From Setoptus koraiensis (taxonomy: Eukaryota; Arthropoda): a stretch of 64,000 nt of DNA. Shown piece by piece: positions 23,195 to 34,106 of the stretch. Both the position numbers and the translations under genes were made by a program. The notes under the pieces were generated by a model. It made no database searches. It was not told the origin of the DNA and worked only from the letters and a program-made list of their open reading frames with translations. The DNA is taken from the NCBI GenBank assembly GCA_048013815.1, contig CM106585.1, positions 434,001-498,000 of the forward strand, read 5' to 3'. The number at the start of each line of letters is the position of its first letter. Position 1 is the stretch's first letter.

Positions 23195-26100
23195 TCGGGG
23201 GCCCAAGTACATTGCTTGATCTCTCGATATAATGTTAACCATACGGCCCATTAAGCAAGAGGAGCAATCATATCAGCGTCATCATAATCGGGATAGTTCG
23301 ATAGAAAACAGCATCATGATGAGAGTGCAAAAGGGCCAATTTCTCTATATAAAGCAAGCGAATCTAAGTTGATGATAGCAATGACATCACCACTCGGAGC
23401 ATTGCCACAACTTGTGTTTATTGCCGTTTCTATTTGATATAGAGTGGCGCGCTTTTCTTCTTGTTTAGATGTTTGGCTTATATGGTCGGTATTGTTGTTC
23501 GTAGGTTTATGTCAGTATAGTTTATGTGGGTTTGGCAATAATATTAACTAAGGCCACAAAACTATGAGCAAAAAAACAAAACATGACTCCAAATGTGCCG
23601 AAGAAATCTTAACGAACAGTAAAGAGCACGTTAGCACCTTTGTTTATATCCTAATTTTAATTTTATCACCAGGCATCCCAGTTAGCTTACCTCTATAAAC
23701 AAATTTGTTTATACCTCTATGCTGACCCCATAATTATCTTCAGAGTTTAACATCTAGAGATAAACAGAATCGGAAATGATATCTGCTACTTCATGCTTCA
23801 TGCGCCAGCCAATCTGATATCTTTCATTTGTTACAACGAAACAAACATACATATGGTTCAATACAAGTGCGTGAATTTGTACTGGTTTGTGAGTTGCACG
23901 CGCTAAACAAATCTACTCTAACGACTATAGCTGTAAGGATGTACGACGGACACAATTTATCACTATTTTTCTGAATTAAAAACAACTAGGCGCAAAACAG
24001 ATCCGATGAGTTCCTTGGAAGTACGTGTTCGGATGGAACTAGGGTAAATCTAAGCATATAAAATGGGCGCCAAAATGGACAAAAACTTTTACCAACAGAG
24101 AGCGACAATACAAGAACAGTTTTCATGTATGAACGATGCCAATGCTAGCTGCTGAACAGTTGACACAAGGCTAATGTTATCGCTTACATCACTATAACAT
24201 CCAAACAAGTAACTTACCCGCCGGCCAACTGGCTGTCGTCTACATGCACAGTGTTTTGTATTCAACAACTCACTGCCATGGCAGCGAAGTGCGAGTTGTT
24301 GTTTTCAATCAATCGCAACATGAAATAGGGCGTACGTACGAAAAGACATTAAGCTACATCCAATGAACACAAACAAGTTGTTCGGGACCTTTGGTCAGCG
24401 ACAAACTGACAGCACGAATTTGATGATAAACCAATGGTTAACTACATGTAGAAGAGAATGGTGCAGGCACAAATTTTTCTTCGACGATGGCCGGTATCCA
24501 TCAACTTCGCAGCATTCGATTGGTAGTTGGTAGTTGCTAGTTGAGACTGGTCAACGATACTAATAGTTGGGGAGCATCTCACTAGTAGAGCATAGAAAGT
24601 TGCGTGGATGTGAGGCGCACTAAAGGTAGAAAATGACGCCATTTACTTCTTATCGGCGATCAACAAACTCATAACTATTTCTATCTCTAATCAACGGAAT
24701 AGGCCTTCGTTTGGGCACTTTTGTCTTTTCCTTCAATGCTATTTCATTTTCTCATTTTCTCTCTCCTTTCTCTGTCCATCCAATTTGTTCGACAATTGAA
24801 CAACAATCGACTGACATGCTTGGCGCCGGATCTGTCACACTATCGGTGTAACCGATAGCATCAATGGCCAATCAAACGTGGCATAGAGGTGATTCAATGC
24901 TTCATTCAGTAAGTGACATAGCCAATTGGTTATCAGAAGCCATATCAGTGGTGGCCACTTCACAAACACCACATACTTACTTTCGGGTAGCCCTTGGAAA
25001 GGAATCACGAATGAATATATTGGGTTAGTAACGGCCATTCCAACTTATTGGGCACAAGCCCAACTGAGGCCGCAAGCAACTTTTGTTCACTTTCAATTTA
25101 CTTTGGGCGCCATCCAGCAGCTTTGAAGCTAAACTCAATCAAACTCTCTTCATTGGAATCAACACACTAATCTAGATCCCGCTAGTACCTAGAAAATTTT
25201 AAGTGACTTTTTGTTGCACGCGTCATAACGCACGCCTCATAAGCTCTCTTGATAGAGCCATTATCATATACTGAGAGGAAGCGAGAGATTATTTACTGGG
25301 AACCAATCGTATGACTCTTCAGACTAGATCGGTGTATCCTTAATAGATTAGCGCGGCAGCGGCTCCATAAGTGAACGAGAAAAAGAAACTCAGAAAAGTC
25401 CAAAGTAAGTTCAACCAACTTATTTTCAAATGTTGTTGATCAATATTGAGAAACTAGTTGTGACATTCTGTAGCTGCCCATACAATTAGCTAGCGACTTA
25501 TGTGTACCAATCAAGAGTAGCAATATAAGAGTTTCTCACCAGTATAAATACAGCTTTCATTTCAATATGAAACAACGATGGAATTCCTGGATCGACTGAA
25601 TTGTAAGCGTTATATAACAAACACACACCGCCTGGAGGAGAACACCATAAAATGTAGGATCGTCATCCATTGTGAATACATACAAACTGTTTCCCTTAAT
25701 TGTATATATAGGTGACAACAACACTGAATTGTGTTTATAGCTTAAAATATCAGCGTTCCTTAACATAGTTTGGTTGTGTAAGAATATGAGAGTGAACATA
25801 GAATGCAATTGGTTACACAGTAAGCTACTCGATGGTAACTTTTGCATGTTCCAACAGGATGACTATTGACAAAAAAAAAATACAGTAGCTAGTTATGTGA
25901 TGTGCAAACTGTTCCATTGGCTGAAACTAGTTGTCAGTATCTGTGCACTTTTTGCTCAAACCGATTTATTGAACTTGGGTAATGAACTCTCATGACGTCG
26001 GGATATATAGCCACCAGATATACCCACTAGGTGTGAGCCTCTACTCTCTGACTACGCTTCAACTATTTAAGTTAGTGAAGATATTTTTCATGTTTTTCGA

Positions 26101-26481
26101 GTAAAGACTGTCTAATGGTTCTTACTTGGTCTGTTTCTCTCAGAAATATTAAGTGTTGTTGTTGTGTTTTACTATATTTTATTTGGGCCGATTGGAGCGA
26201 GGCAGCATCATTTCGAGCAAGCGAAAGATATTCGTTGAGATAATAAAATCTTATAGGACTAGTTGGTTCGCTTTTGGGATGCTGCTGTGAAACACCAGGT
26301 AAAAGCCACAACAAATTGTAAGCAGAATAGTGGCAATGGTACTAGGTTCTGAAAAGCTTACCGGATAAAAGTGGGAAGTCCCATACTTCAATCTGTTTGT
26401 TTTCAGGCCAACAAGGTTAGGCTAAATCCTGCTCTAGTGTTTGTGTCTATAGCACTAGGCATCCAGGCACAGGCGAAGGAA

Positions 26482-26485
26482 TAGA

Positions 26486-26516
<31 letters not shown>
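26482..26516. repeat. (GA)n microsatellite
   Basis: Nearly pure GA run. Confidence 0.85.
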
Positions 26517-26932
26517 TCAAAAGTGAAAGTCAAGTATCGACCGTATTTGTCATATAATCATAGCAATTACAGACGGCCAGTTTAATTGTGGCAACAGAAG
26601 CTGCGATGGCAGCACCTAAAGCAGGGAGGTAGTGTTAACTTTTGGTTGGAATCCGCTAAAATGAGTCCAAGGTTGTCACAATAAGTAACAAATTGCAACT
26701 GCTTTCATCCATTACGTTCTGCTGTATACATTCTGCAGCTGTGTCCGTGGCTCCACTGTAATTGTATGGATCGAAGGCACGGGAAAGGGGACCGCTTTTT
26801 GTTTTGTTCGGCCTATCGCCGCTGATTCTATTGCTGAAATTACACACTGCACTACTTGCCGTTAGAATAGATAGACTCAATTGGGGCGCGTATCTCATCT
26901 CAATTGTTTATAGGGGTGCTTTAGTTGTCTAT

Positions 26933-26934
<2 letters not shown>

Positions 26935-26979
<45 letters not shown>
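26935..26979. repeat. (GT)n microsatellite
   Basis: Long GT run, followed by CTCTCTCG. Confidence 0.9.
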
Positions 26980-27082
26980 TCTCTCGCTGTCGGTTGCTCA
27001 GTCTCAATAGTTACAATCAACTTGTCATCTCATGTTGTTGCCGCTGATGATATGAGCCTATGAGAGGCCAAATGAAGCTACT

Positions 27083-27112
27083 GAGAGAGAGAGAGAGAGA
27101 GCGAGAGAGAGA
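27083..27112. repeat. (GA)n microsatellite
   Basis: GA run with one GC interruption. Confidence 0.85.
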
Positions 27113-27280
27113 TTGTTGCAGTTGTTGTTGGCGGCGCTGGTGCGACATATTGTGCAACCTGGCGGCGATGACTTGACTTTATCGAGCTCATGTGAGCTAT
27201 GCCTGTGACATGGTTGTAGCCTGGATCGAGCTCAATCTGAGCTGTTGTTTGGTAGTGGTTGTGGTAGTCAATGATATAAC

Positions 27281-27332
27281 CACACACACACACACACACG
27301 CACACACACGCACACACACACACACACACATA
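27281..27332. repeat. (CA)n microsatellite
   Basis: CA run with two CG interruptions. Confidence 0.9.
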
Positions 27333-28979
27333 CACATACTGTGTTTAATAGACAGGGCCAACTCTTTATCCGACAACTATGCTGCGCGTATAAACAATAG
27401 AGCTGGATAGACATTAGTCTGTTAGTCGTAGGGACACAACAGCAGCGTGTGTTTTCGAAATAGACAACAATAATAATCAAACGAATAGCTGCTGGCTGCT
27501 TGGTGTGGCCATAAAAGTAGCCACGCCATTTGAAAATTCACCAGATCTTATAGGCGCTCGCTCATACGAGCCGCTTAATGTTGCAATGGCAACTAGATTC
27601 AGTTTGGTCTCATAACCATAGAATGACTCATACAACCTTTGCAGTGATCGAGATATCACAAAGTTGCATTGATCAGATAGAAGATTTTAACGGTGCGTGT
27701 GTGTATTACAATCATTGTGTTGTTGTTGTTGTTGCTGCTGTTGCTGTTGCAACGAATAGAGAGTCAGGGACGACAATCAAAAGGGAGAGAGAAAATCTAT
27801 TTCAGGTATGTGTAATGCATTGTTGGCCGGCCAGAGGCAAGAATAATCGCGCCGGCTAGACCCAGCATGAATGAATTAATGTGCTAACTTTGGCGCTTCA
27901 ATTCTAAATATGATATAGAGTGCAAGCGCCACTCGTGGGCCAACCGGCTCTCGCACGACCGCTATCAATACAATAAATATGCCTATAATGTCTTGGCTTG
28001 GCCAACCTATTCATACCTTGTGCACCATTGTGACATAGTGTTGCTCTATAATAGTTGATCATCATTTATATCGAGTTTGTTTACCTCAAAGATAGCCAGC
28101 AGCGCTGCTGACATTTGGTTTGGGTATACTGGGCACCTTTATTCGCCTTTGTTGTATACTCACTGTGGCACACAATATATAGGCATATTTGTGGGGCATC
28201 ATAGATGTATCATAGATTGAAACGCTACTCTTTTGCATGAATGTGCGCGATTCTCTAAATGATGACCACGCTATATGACCATATATATGACTATATTTGA
28301 CTATGTGACTATTTAACTGGCTGTGTCATAAGTGGTGAGTAAGTGCCAACTGTATTTCGGTTCAGTCCCGTTGGCTCATTTCAGTCCATTTAGTAGCTAG
28401 AGTGTGTCTACACGTACGATTGTTACTCGGCTGCGTTTGTTGCACTGCCACTAATAGTCGCTTGTAGATATATAGGCCAAATGACAATTCTTTTCTATGC
28501 AAATAGTGCTTGCCATTACACACACACACACACACACCATCACCACAATATCATTCAGTATGCAAACCAGCAAACATATACTACCTGGTGTGCGTTTCCG
28601 TATAATCGTTTGAAAACTAGATAGAAACAGGAACAGATAGAGCGAAAGCATATATATGCTGCAGTCATATGTATATGCGGCAATATGATTGCCCATTTAG
28701 ATATGCCCAATCCCCTAGCGACAATTCATTGGTCGGATAAAAGTATCGTAGTGACAAATAGTTGAATTTATATACTCACCGACACAGACACTCGAAACAA
28801 CAGACAGCTTAGGCCTGTCAATTAAATATTCATACATCACAATTATGTATTAATGTGTCACATTAGATTTAGTGATGGTCGTCTACTGCAGTCACACACT
28901 GCGCCTCAGTGAGCCACCAATGAATGGGACAAAAATACAATATCCTCGCCAGCTTTCATTATCATAACTTGCGTACTAT

Positions 28980-29043
28980 TTTTTGTTTGTTTGTTCATTT
29001 GTTTGTTTGTTTGCTTGTTTGTTTGTTTGTTTGTTTGTTTGGC
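28980..29043. repeat. (TTTG)n tetranucleotide repeat
   Basis: Tandem TTTG units with a few substitutions, continuing into CTGT/CTGC-rich sequence. The Phe/Val/Cys/Leu-rich open frame across it is a translation of the repeat. Confidence 0.9.
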
Positions 29044-30354
29044 TGTCTGCCTGTCTGGCTGTCACGTAAGAGTAACGGTAATCGTATCAGTAATGATAGT
29101 GTAATGGCCTACACTAGTATACTTTTAGTGGCTAGCAATAAACACAAGACATATTGCATTATGTATCGGAACAATTGCTCGAAAGAGTAGTGTTTACCTT
29201 TGTTGGTTGATGGCTTCATAGACATATCACGCGCATTTAGATGGATTCAAAAGTTGTAGCTAGTATCTCTAAATTAGACGCATAGCATTGATATAACAGC
29301 AATCAATCATCAATTCTATCATTAGTCTAGATGACGAATCTAAACAGATCAAACGCATCAAGGTCACGCGATATGTCTGGGCGCTCATCGTTGTTGACTT
29401 TGTTGACTAAATACAATTGTATTGAGCCCAATAAAGATTGTTGAAGGTGCGCGATTTCAACGACAATGACACCATTCGACTGACTCACTGAGATTTGTAC
29501 AAATGCTAGTGTATCAGACATATCACTTCAAACATTTTAACAACAAACAACTTAGGCCGTTCCGATTGAAACAAGGAAACTGCTCTGCTTCAGCATGCTT
29601 GCCTTTTGCAAAAATCTCTAAGCTCTGAGCTCAAACGTCTAGCGCAATGATCGAAAGGCAACTTGCGATGATCGTTGCATCAAACAGACAAGTGGACAGC
29701 AACTTTGTAACAACAATGTCGCTCTCAATCAAACAAATAATATAACACACGTTTTCACTTTAGTTGTTGTTTGTTTGCCTCAATCATTTTGATTTCCCCG
29801 TCACAAAAACATCTACAAAATAAAATATCTATCAAGAACCTTGTTCTCACTTACAAGCAGCTAGCAGTTTGTTCTTGTGATTTGTAAGTTATAACATGGC
29901 AAATATTGAATTAATGCATTGGATAAAACATAGAAAAAAAAACGATAGTGTAGGCGTTCGAGCTATTACAACAACAATGTCTTATGCATCGTTATCGCCT
30001 ACTCATCAAACTATATTTCTCTTGTTGCAACTATCTGAGACACAGCAAACTGGATGCCTTGAGTCTGTAGTAGTTGTAGTTTATCATGATAGTAATGGCA
30101 TACACAACGATTTGTTAATTGTGCTATGTAACAATATAATATATTGGAAACAAACAATCTTGAGCCTTCCAGATGAGACGCCATCTGCTCATGGATCTAG
30201 TCCAGTTATTATCACACAATTCTTAATGTTTAACGTCGTCTGTAACAGAAACATAACATTCAGTTGATAGTAGTAACTGGCCGGACATTTCTCTGTTTTC
30301 AACATAGAAAATTTTCAGCAAAATAGTGAACACCAAAATACACTGTCCAACACA

Positions 30355-31227
30355 ATGCACGCTAGACAGCCAACAGCGAGACATCTTATCATAATAGGTT
30401 TGTTATGTGGTGTTTATTTTATTGGTCTTACACAGTCAGTGTCTAATTCCAATCTGAGATTGACAAAATTGAGAAGGATTGATTGTAGCAATAGTTTTCC
30501 CAAAAGAAGCGAAGATCTTCCTCAGGTTGTACTCCATGGCATTGTAAATGAGGTCTACATGACTGATAATGGAGCCGATTATAAGGCCTCAGTGAATGTC
30601 ACGCGAGTAATCAAGGGATCTGATGGTTTAGAAGGCACCACAATAATAGTTACAGGTTTCAATTCGTCGGCATTGGCTGGATCGCATGTGTGCCCATCCG
30701 ATGTAAAACCAAGGGACACGATGATTTATTTATTAGATCAAATGGGAGACAAGATATTCAGCTTGAACACCACGACAATATCAATGAATCTCAACAATTT
30801 AGATAAAATCAATGCATTGGCTTTGAAGGAGCCCTTCAAAAGACGCGGTCCATTCAGCGAGACTCCATGCGAGATCAAGTATTGTCCATTCAATGCCGAT
30901 TGCATAGAGTTAGATAATGAAGCCAAATGTGTTTGTCCGGTTAACTGTGAAAGCTCTCCAAAGTTTCCAGAGGTTTGCGGATCAAATAACAAAACTTATA
31001 GGTGAGCATAAAGTAACTATATACTTCTAATTGATCCTGCCTGTGTAGGGAGAACCTCTCAAATTGTACATCTGATCTTACTAATTATCTTTTATACCGT
31101 CTGCTTAATGTTCTTTGCATCAAAATCTCATCAACTAAACAATTAACAAAGCAATGAATGTTTCATGAGATCCGAGTCTTGCGTAAGAAAGGAACAAGTG
31201 TTTGTGAGACAAATAGGAAAATGCTAG
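30355..31227 (+). CDS. Short agrin-like protein: NtA domain plus one follistatin/Kazal unit
   Basis: Exons 30355-31001 and 31152-31227 (150-bp intron, GTGAGC...ACAAAG, splitting a Ser codon) encode about 240 residues. An N-terminal hydrophobic segment (about 10-28) is the signal peptide. Residues about 50-155 match the agrin NtA domain (laminin-binding, OB-fold): VVLHGIVNEVY, VTRVIKGSD, TIIVTGF, RDTMIYLLD, ISMNLNNLDKIN line up with vertebrate agrin in order. Residues about 175-240 are a follistatin-type unit (CEIKYCPFNADC, then CVCPVNC, then VCGSNNKTYS). The second exon finishes the Kazal part with NECFMRSESC and ends KC-stop exactly at its last cysteine. Vertebrate agrin continues for about 1,800 residues with more Kazal units, SEA, EGF and LamG domains; none follows here, because the next gene is dystroglycan on the other strand. 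It is secreted and matrix-associated by inference. Confidence 0.85.
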
Positions 31228-31562
31228 AGCAGAATAAGATGACACTTGATACTACGTTCAAACCGGGTAATTCTATCAGCCTTTGCTGTATATTTTAGAT
31301 ATATCATTAAACACACATATATATATCTATATATCGATGATAATAATAATGGTAGTATAGTAATAATAATTGTAGTGATATCAATAATTCATCTAAATGT
31401 AATAATATTACATATTATATATGAACTAATTATTTTATGGGACAACAAGCCTTCAAACAAATCAAGTGGCACTGCACATTACTAATCCATTAATCCATTT
31501 GAGTGGTGACTATATACGAATGAACAACAGTTATCGCCACTTTTACTTTCTATTCTGTCTGC
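31228..31562. other. Tail-to-tail gap between the agrin-like gene and dystroglycan
   Basis: This 335-bp AT-rich gap holds both 3' UTRs. There is no canonical AATAAA on the plus strand close to the agrin stop (an AATAAG is present). The minus strand contains no Pro-Pro-x-Tyr coding stretch that could serve as a missing dystroglycan C-terminus. Confidence 0.5.
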
Positions 31563-34106
31563 TTACGAGTATCTGCTATTTGAGAATGATGTTTTGCATA
31601 GATCACTAGTAGTGATTGGGTTGTCCACATCCTGATTTCTTTCATCTATGGTAGGTGGTCCCAAATTTTTTAACGGTGTTGATAATTCTGAATCGTTAAT
31701 AGGAGTATTCACAGTTCCCAAACGTCTGGGATTATTGATGGTGTCACCCGTGGCTTTTGCGAGATGTTGTGGTGTACCACCAATTGAAATATTTCGTTTA
31801 TCCGATTCTAATATCACAGGCTTTGATCCTTTTTTCAAGAAAGCACGCCTTTCACTCTCATAACGGAAATCAAATCTATTTCTCACTCGAAATTTTTGTG
31901 AGTTCTTTCTTTTGATACATGTCACAATATAAGTGATTACAGCACAAAGAAATAATAATACACCAACTATGACAATAGCCGTTAATGCAACTGGGCCAAG
32001 ATAGTCTGTGGTTTCTTCAATAAGTCTCATAAAATCTCCATCGTGTGTACTATTGCCCACTTCTGAAATTGTCGGTACTTTTGTTATTGTGCTGTTGCTA
32101 GCGTCCTTAGAAGGGTCTGAGGGTGGCGCTGGCAAGGTTGAGTTTTTCTCTGAGTTATCAGAGGGCGAAACTTTCGGAAGATCTATAATAGGCGTCATCA
32201 TATCGGTGTTGTTGCTCTTCGATGTGTTGTCAATATCTGTTCGCGGAGTAGACGGAGGTGCATCATTGAGCAAAGGAATCTTGCTAGAGACTATCTTCTC
32301 TTCAACCGGCTGATCATTTGTTCTATCTGTGGCTGGCAATGAAGATACGGTAACTTGAGTACCTGGATTAGGTATAATCGCCACTGATTGACATGAGCCG
32401 AGAAGGTTAAGTTCCATTTGGGGATTTTCCTCAGCAAGACTCTGTCTTGTAGTTGGATCTAATGATATCGAATAAGTGTTGCTATTGTCTCGTTGCTTCA
32501 TGGTACTGATATCCGTGAATCTCTTTAGTGAAGTTTTCAACATTTCAACAGGGCAATCTTGTTGCTGATGCAACGTAATATTGGACCATGTAATAGCTAA
32601 TTCACTGGAGCCTCCAGAGGATGACAGTGTCCAGTGATGCAACAATATATCCGACAACCGCATACTGACTGATTTGCCCGAAGAGCTACCACCATCAGTA
32701 GCTATTTTGTCTAGGATGTTTACCAATTGATGCAGACTTACTGGATACTGACTTTTTTGCCTATTGAGGTGACTTAAAGCAAACTCATGATTCAAGACTA
32801 AAGGTTTCTCCAGTTCTGCCACAGTGACTTTGATAATAAGTTCTGGTTTGGGTAAATCTCCTTTATCAGTAGTGGCAGCTAAGACAAAATCGTGACTGCC
32901 GATATTTTTGGACAAACTGGGCCAACCAGACAATTGCGAAGATGTATGGTTGTATGTGATCCAATCATTTTCCTCATCTATACTCTTTAGACTAGTTTCA
33001 TTCCTGTACAGACGTAACATATCTTTGTTGTTAATGGTCTGTAAAGTGGTAGGTGATATGGTGAAGCGCCAATATTTTCCTGCTGTTAATGTAAACTTTA
33101 ATGATGGAAGTGGTGAAATGAGAGGTTTTATTGTTGTTGTCACTGATTCAATTGTTGTTGTTGTCGGTCCTGCAGACATGGGTACAACCGCTGTGGGTGT
33201 ACTTTGTAATTGCATTGAAGGTTGAGGTGGTGGATCGCTTTGTGCATATGTGCGACTTGTTCTAGCCGAATCAATTAGTTGAGGTTTAGATACGGGTGCT
33301 GGATCAGTGTTGCTTGAAGTCACAATTGTTGAGGTAGCTGTGGTGGCCTGTGTCACATCATCCTGTCGTTGAGTATTAATACTACTACCAGAGGTAACTT
33401 GTGGTGTCAGGTTGGTTGGTACTGCAACCGTTTCTGACTTCATGGTGCCAACTGTAACATCCAAGACGCTGGATGGTGTCTGCGTAGAACCGATAGGTTC
33501 AGCAACGATAGGTATAGGAGTTGTTGTCTCCACTGGGGCAACTTTGACGATCGTAGAGCTTTCCCCAGTTTTTGTCACAAGAGAAGAAGGCGATTCTGTC
33601 GACGGCATAGCAGTTGGTGATGAATCTGTCAAAGGTATCATGCTGCTAGTTAGTGAGGTACTCTTTGTGGTAGTACTCTTAAGACTCGAATCTGTGTCCT
33701 GTAGACTAGTTGAGGCGACGTTTGAGGCTGGTGCAGTAATATCAGGCTGCTGTGTGCTTAGCTCTATCGGGTCCTCAGCATCCTCATTTGAACTATTTGC
33801 TGTAGAGGTATCAAGCTCATTGAGGTTTTTTGTAGAGGTGGTAGTTGTGGTCGTAGATGTTTCAGATTGTACACTAGTGGATGAATCTGTTGATGAAATA
33901 TTATTATTCGCATCAAGCGGTGAGCTAGTTGAACTGCTTGTCAGTTCACTAACTGAAGAACTAGAACTAGTGCTTGTGGCTTCAGGTGGACTATCTACAT
34001 TCCTTTTAACATTTTTGTTCAATAGAGGCGAACAATACGCGAGTTGAGATAGTATTAATAAGTTAAATAAGATTGCGAGGCTCATCCTTGGCAGTTTTTG
34101 GTTCAT
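31563..34106 (-). CDS. Dg: Dystroglycan (mucin-like, cadherin-like, SEA-like, transmembrane)
   Basis: Dystroglycan links extracellular matrix to the cytoskeleton. Starting at the Met at 34106 (MNQKLPRMSLAILFNLL, a good signal peptide) it has about 847 residues; an in-frame ATG at 34238 would add 44 cysteine-rich residues and is less likely. About 30-330 is Ser/Thr-rich and mucin-like. About 335-430 is the dystroglycan cadherin-like domain (TAGKYWRFTI, SQLSGWPS, HDFVLAATTDKG). About 435-590 is SEA-like, with a Gly-Ser in SSGGSSELAITW aligning with the alpha/beta autocleavage site, then WSNITL, DCPVEML and LLGSC...IIP as in vertebrates. The membrane span is at about 700-725, followed by the hallmark AFLKKGSKPVIL. 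Two parts are absent: the first cadherin-like plus S6 module of alpha-dystroglycan, and the C-terminal PPxY that binds dystrophin. The stop is TCG-TAA-G, overlapping a possible splice donor, so an extra 3' exon is conceivable. An acceptor near 34303 suggests an untranslated 5' exon. Confidence 0.9.
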   Translation of the reverse strand: MNQKLPRMSLAILFNLLILSQLAYCSPLLNKNVKRNVDSPPEATSTSSSSSVSELTSSSTSSPLDANNNISSTDSSTSVQSETSTTTTTTSTKNLNELDTSTANSSNEDAEDPIELSTQQPDITAPASNVASTSLQDTDSSLKSTTTKSTSLTSSMIPLTDSSPTAMPSTESPSSLVTKTGESSTIVKVAPVETTTPIPIVAEPIGSTQTPSSVLDVTVGTMKSETVAVPTNLTPQVTSGSSINTQRQDDVTQATTATSTIVTSSNTDPAPVSKPQLIDSARTSRTYAQSDPPPQPSMQLQSTPTAVVPMSAGPTTTTIESVTTTIKPLISPLPSLKFTLTAGKYWRFTISPTTLQTINNKDMLRLYRNETSLKSIDEENDWITYNHTSSQLSGWPSLSKNIGSHDFVLAATTDKGDLPKPELIIKVTVAELEKPLVLNHEFALSHLNRQKSQYPVSLHQLVNILDKIATDGGSSSGKSVSMRLSDILLHHWTLSSSGGSSELAITWSNITLHQQQDCPVEMLKTSLKRFTDISTMKQRDNSNTYSISLDPTTRQSLAEENPQMELNLLGSCQSVAIIPNPGTQVTVSSLPATDRTNDQPVEEKIVSSKIPLLNDAPPSTPRTDIDNTSKSNNTDMMTPIIDLPKVSPSDNSEKNSTLPAPPSDPSKDASNSTITKVPTISEVGNSTHDGDFMRLIEETTDYLGPVALTAIVIVGVLLFLCAVITYIVTCIKRKNSQKFRVRNRFDFRYESERRAFLKKGSKPVILESDKRNISIGGTPQHLAKATGDTINNPRRLGTVNTPINDSELSTPLKNLGPPTIDERNQDVDNPITTSDLCKTSFSNSRYS

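Larger units (their letters stand above)
12959..30354. other. About 17 kb gene-poor block
   Basis: After the COE 3' UTR no open frame resembles a known protein and none has convincing exon structure. It holds many microsatellites, listed separately, and TATA-like sequences (for example TATAAAAG near 19501, followed about 30 bp later by an initiator-like AGTAGT). It could be the cis-regulatory landscape of the COE gene, host unrecognised non-coding transcripts, or contain introns of a gene with tiny exons. A 123-codon frame at 29896-30267 just before the agrin-like gene has no family resemblance and is not called. Confidence 0.5.

Noticed and set aside
29896-30267. 123-codon open frame upstream of the agrin-like gene
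   Set aside because: It has no family resemblance, no signal peptide and no good splice link to the agrin start; it is probably chance.
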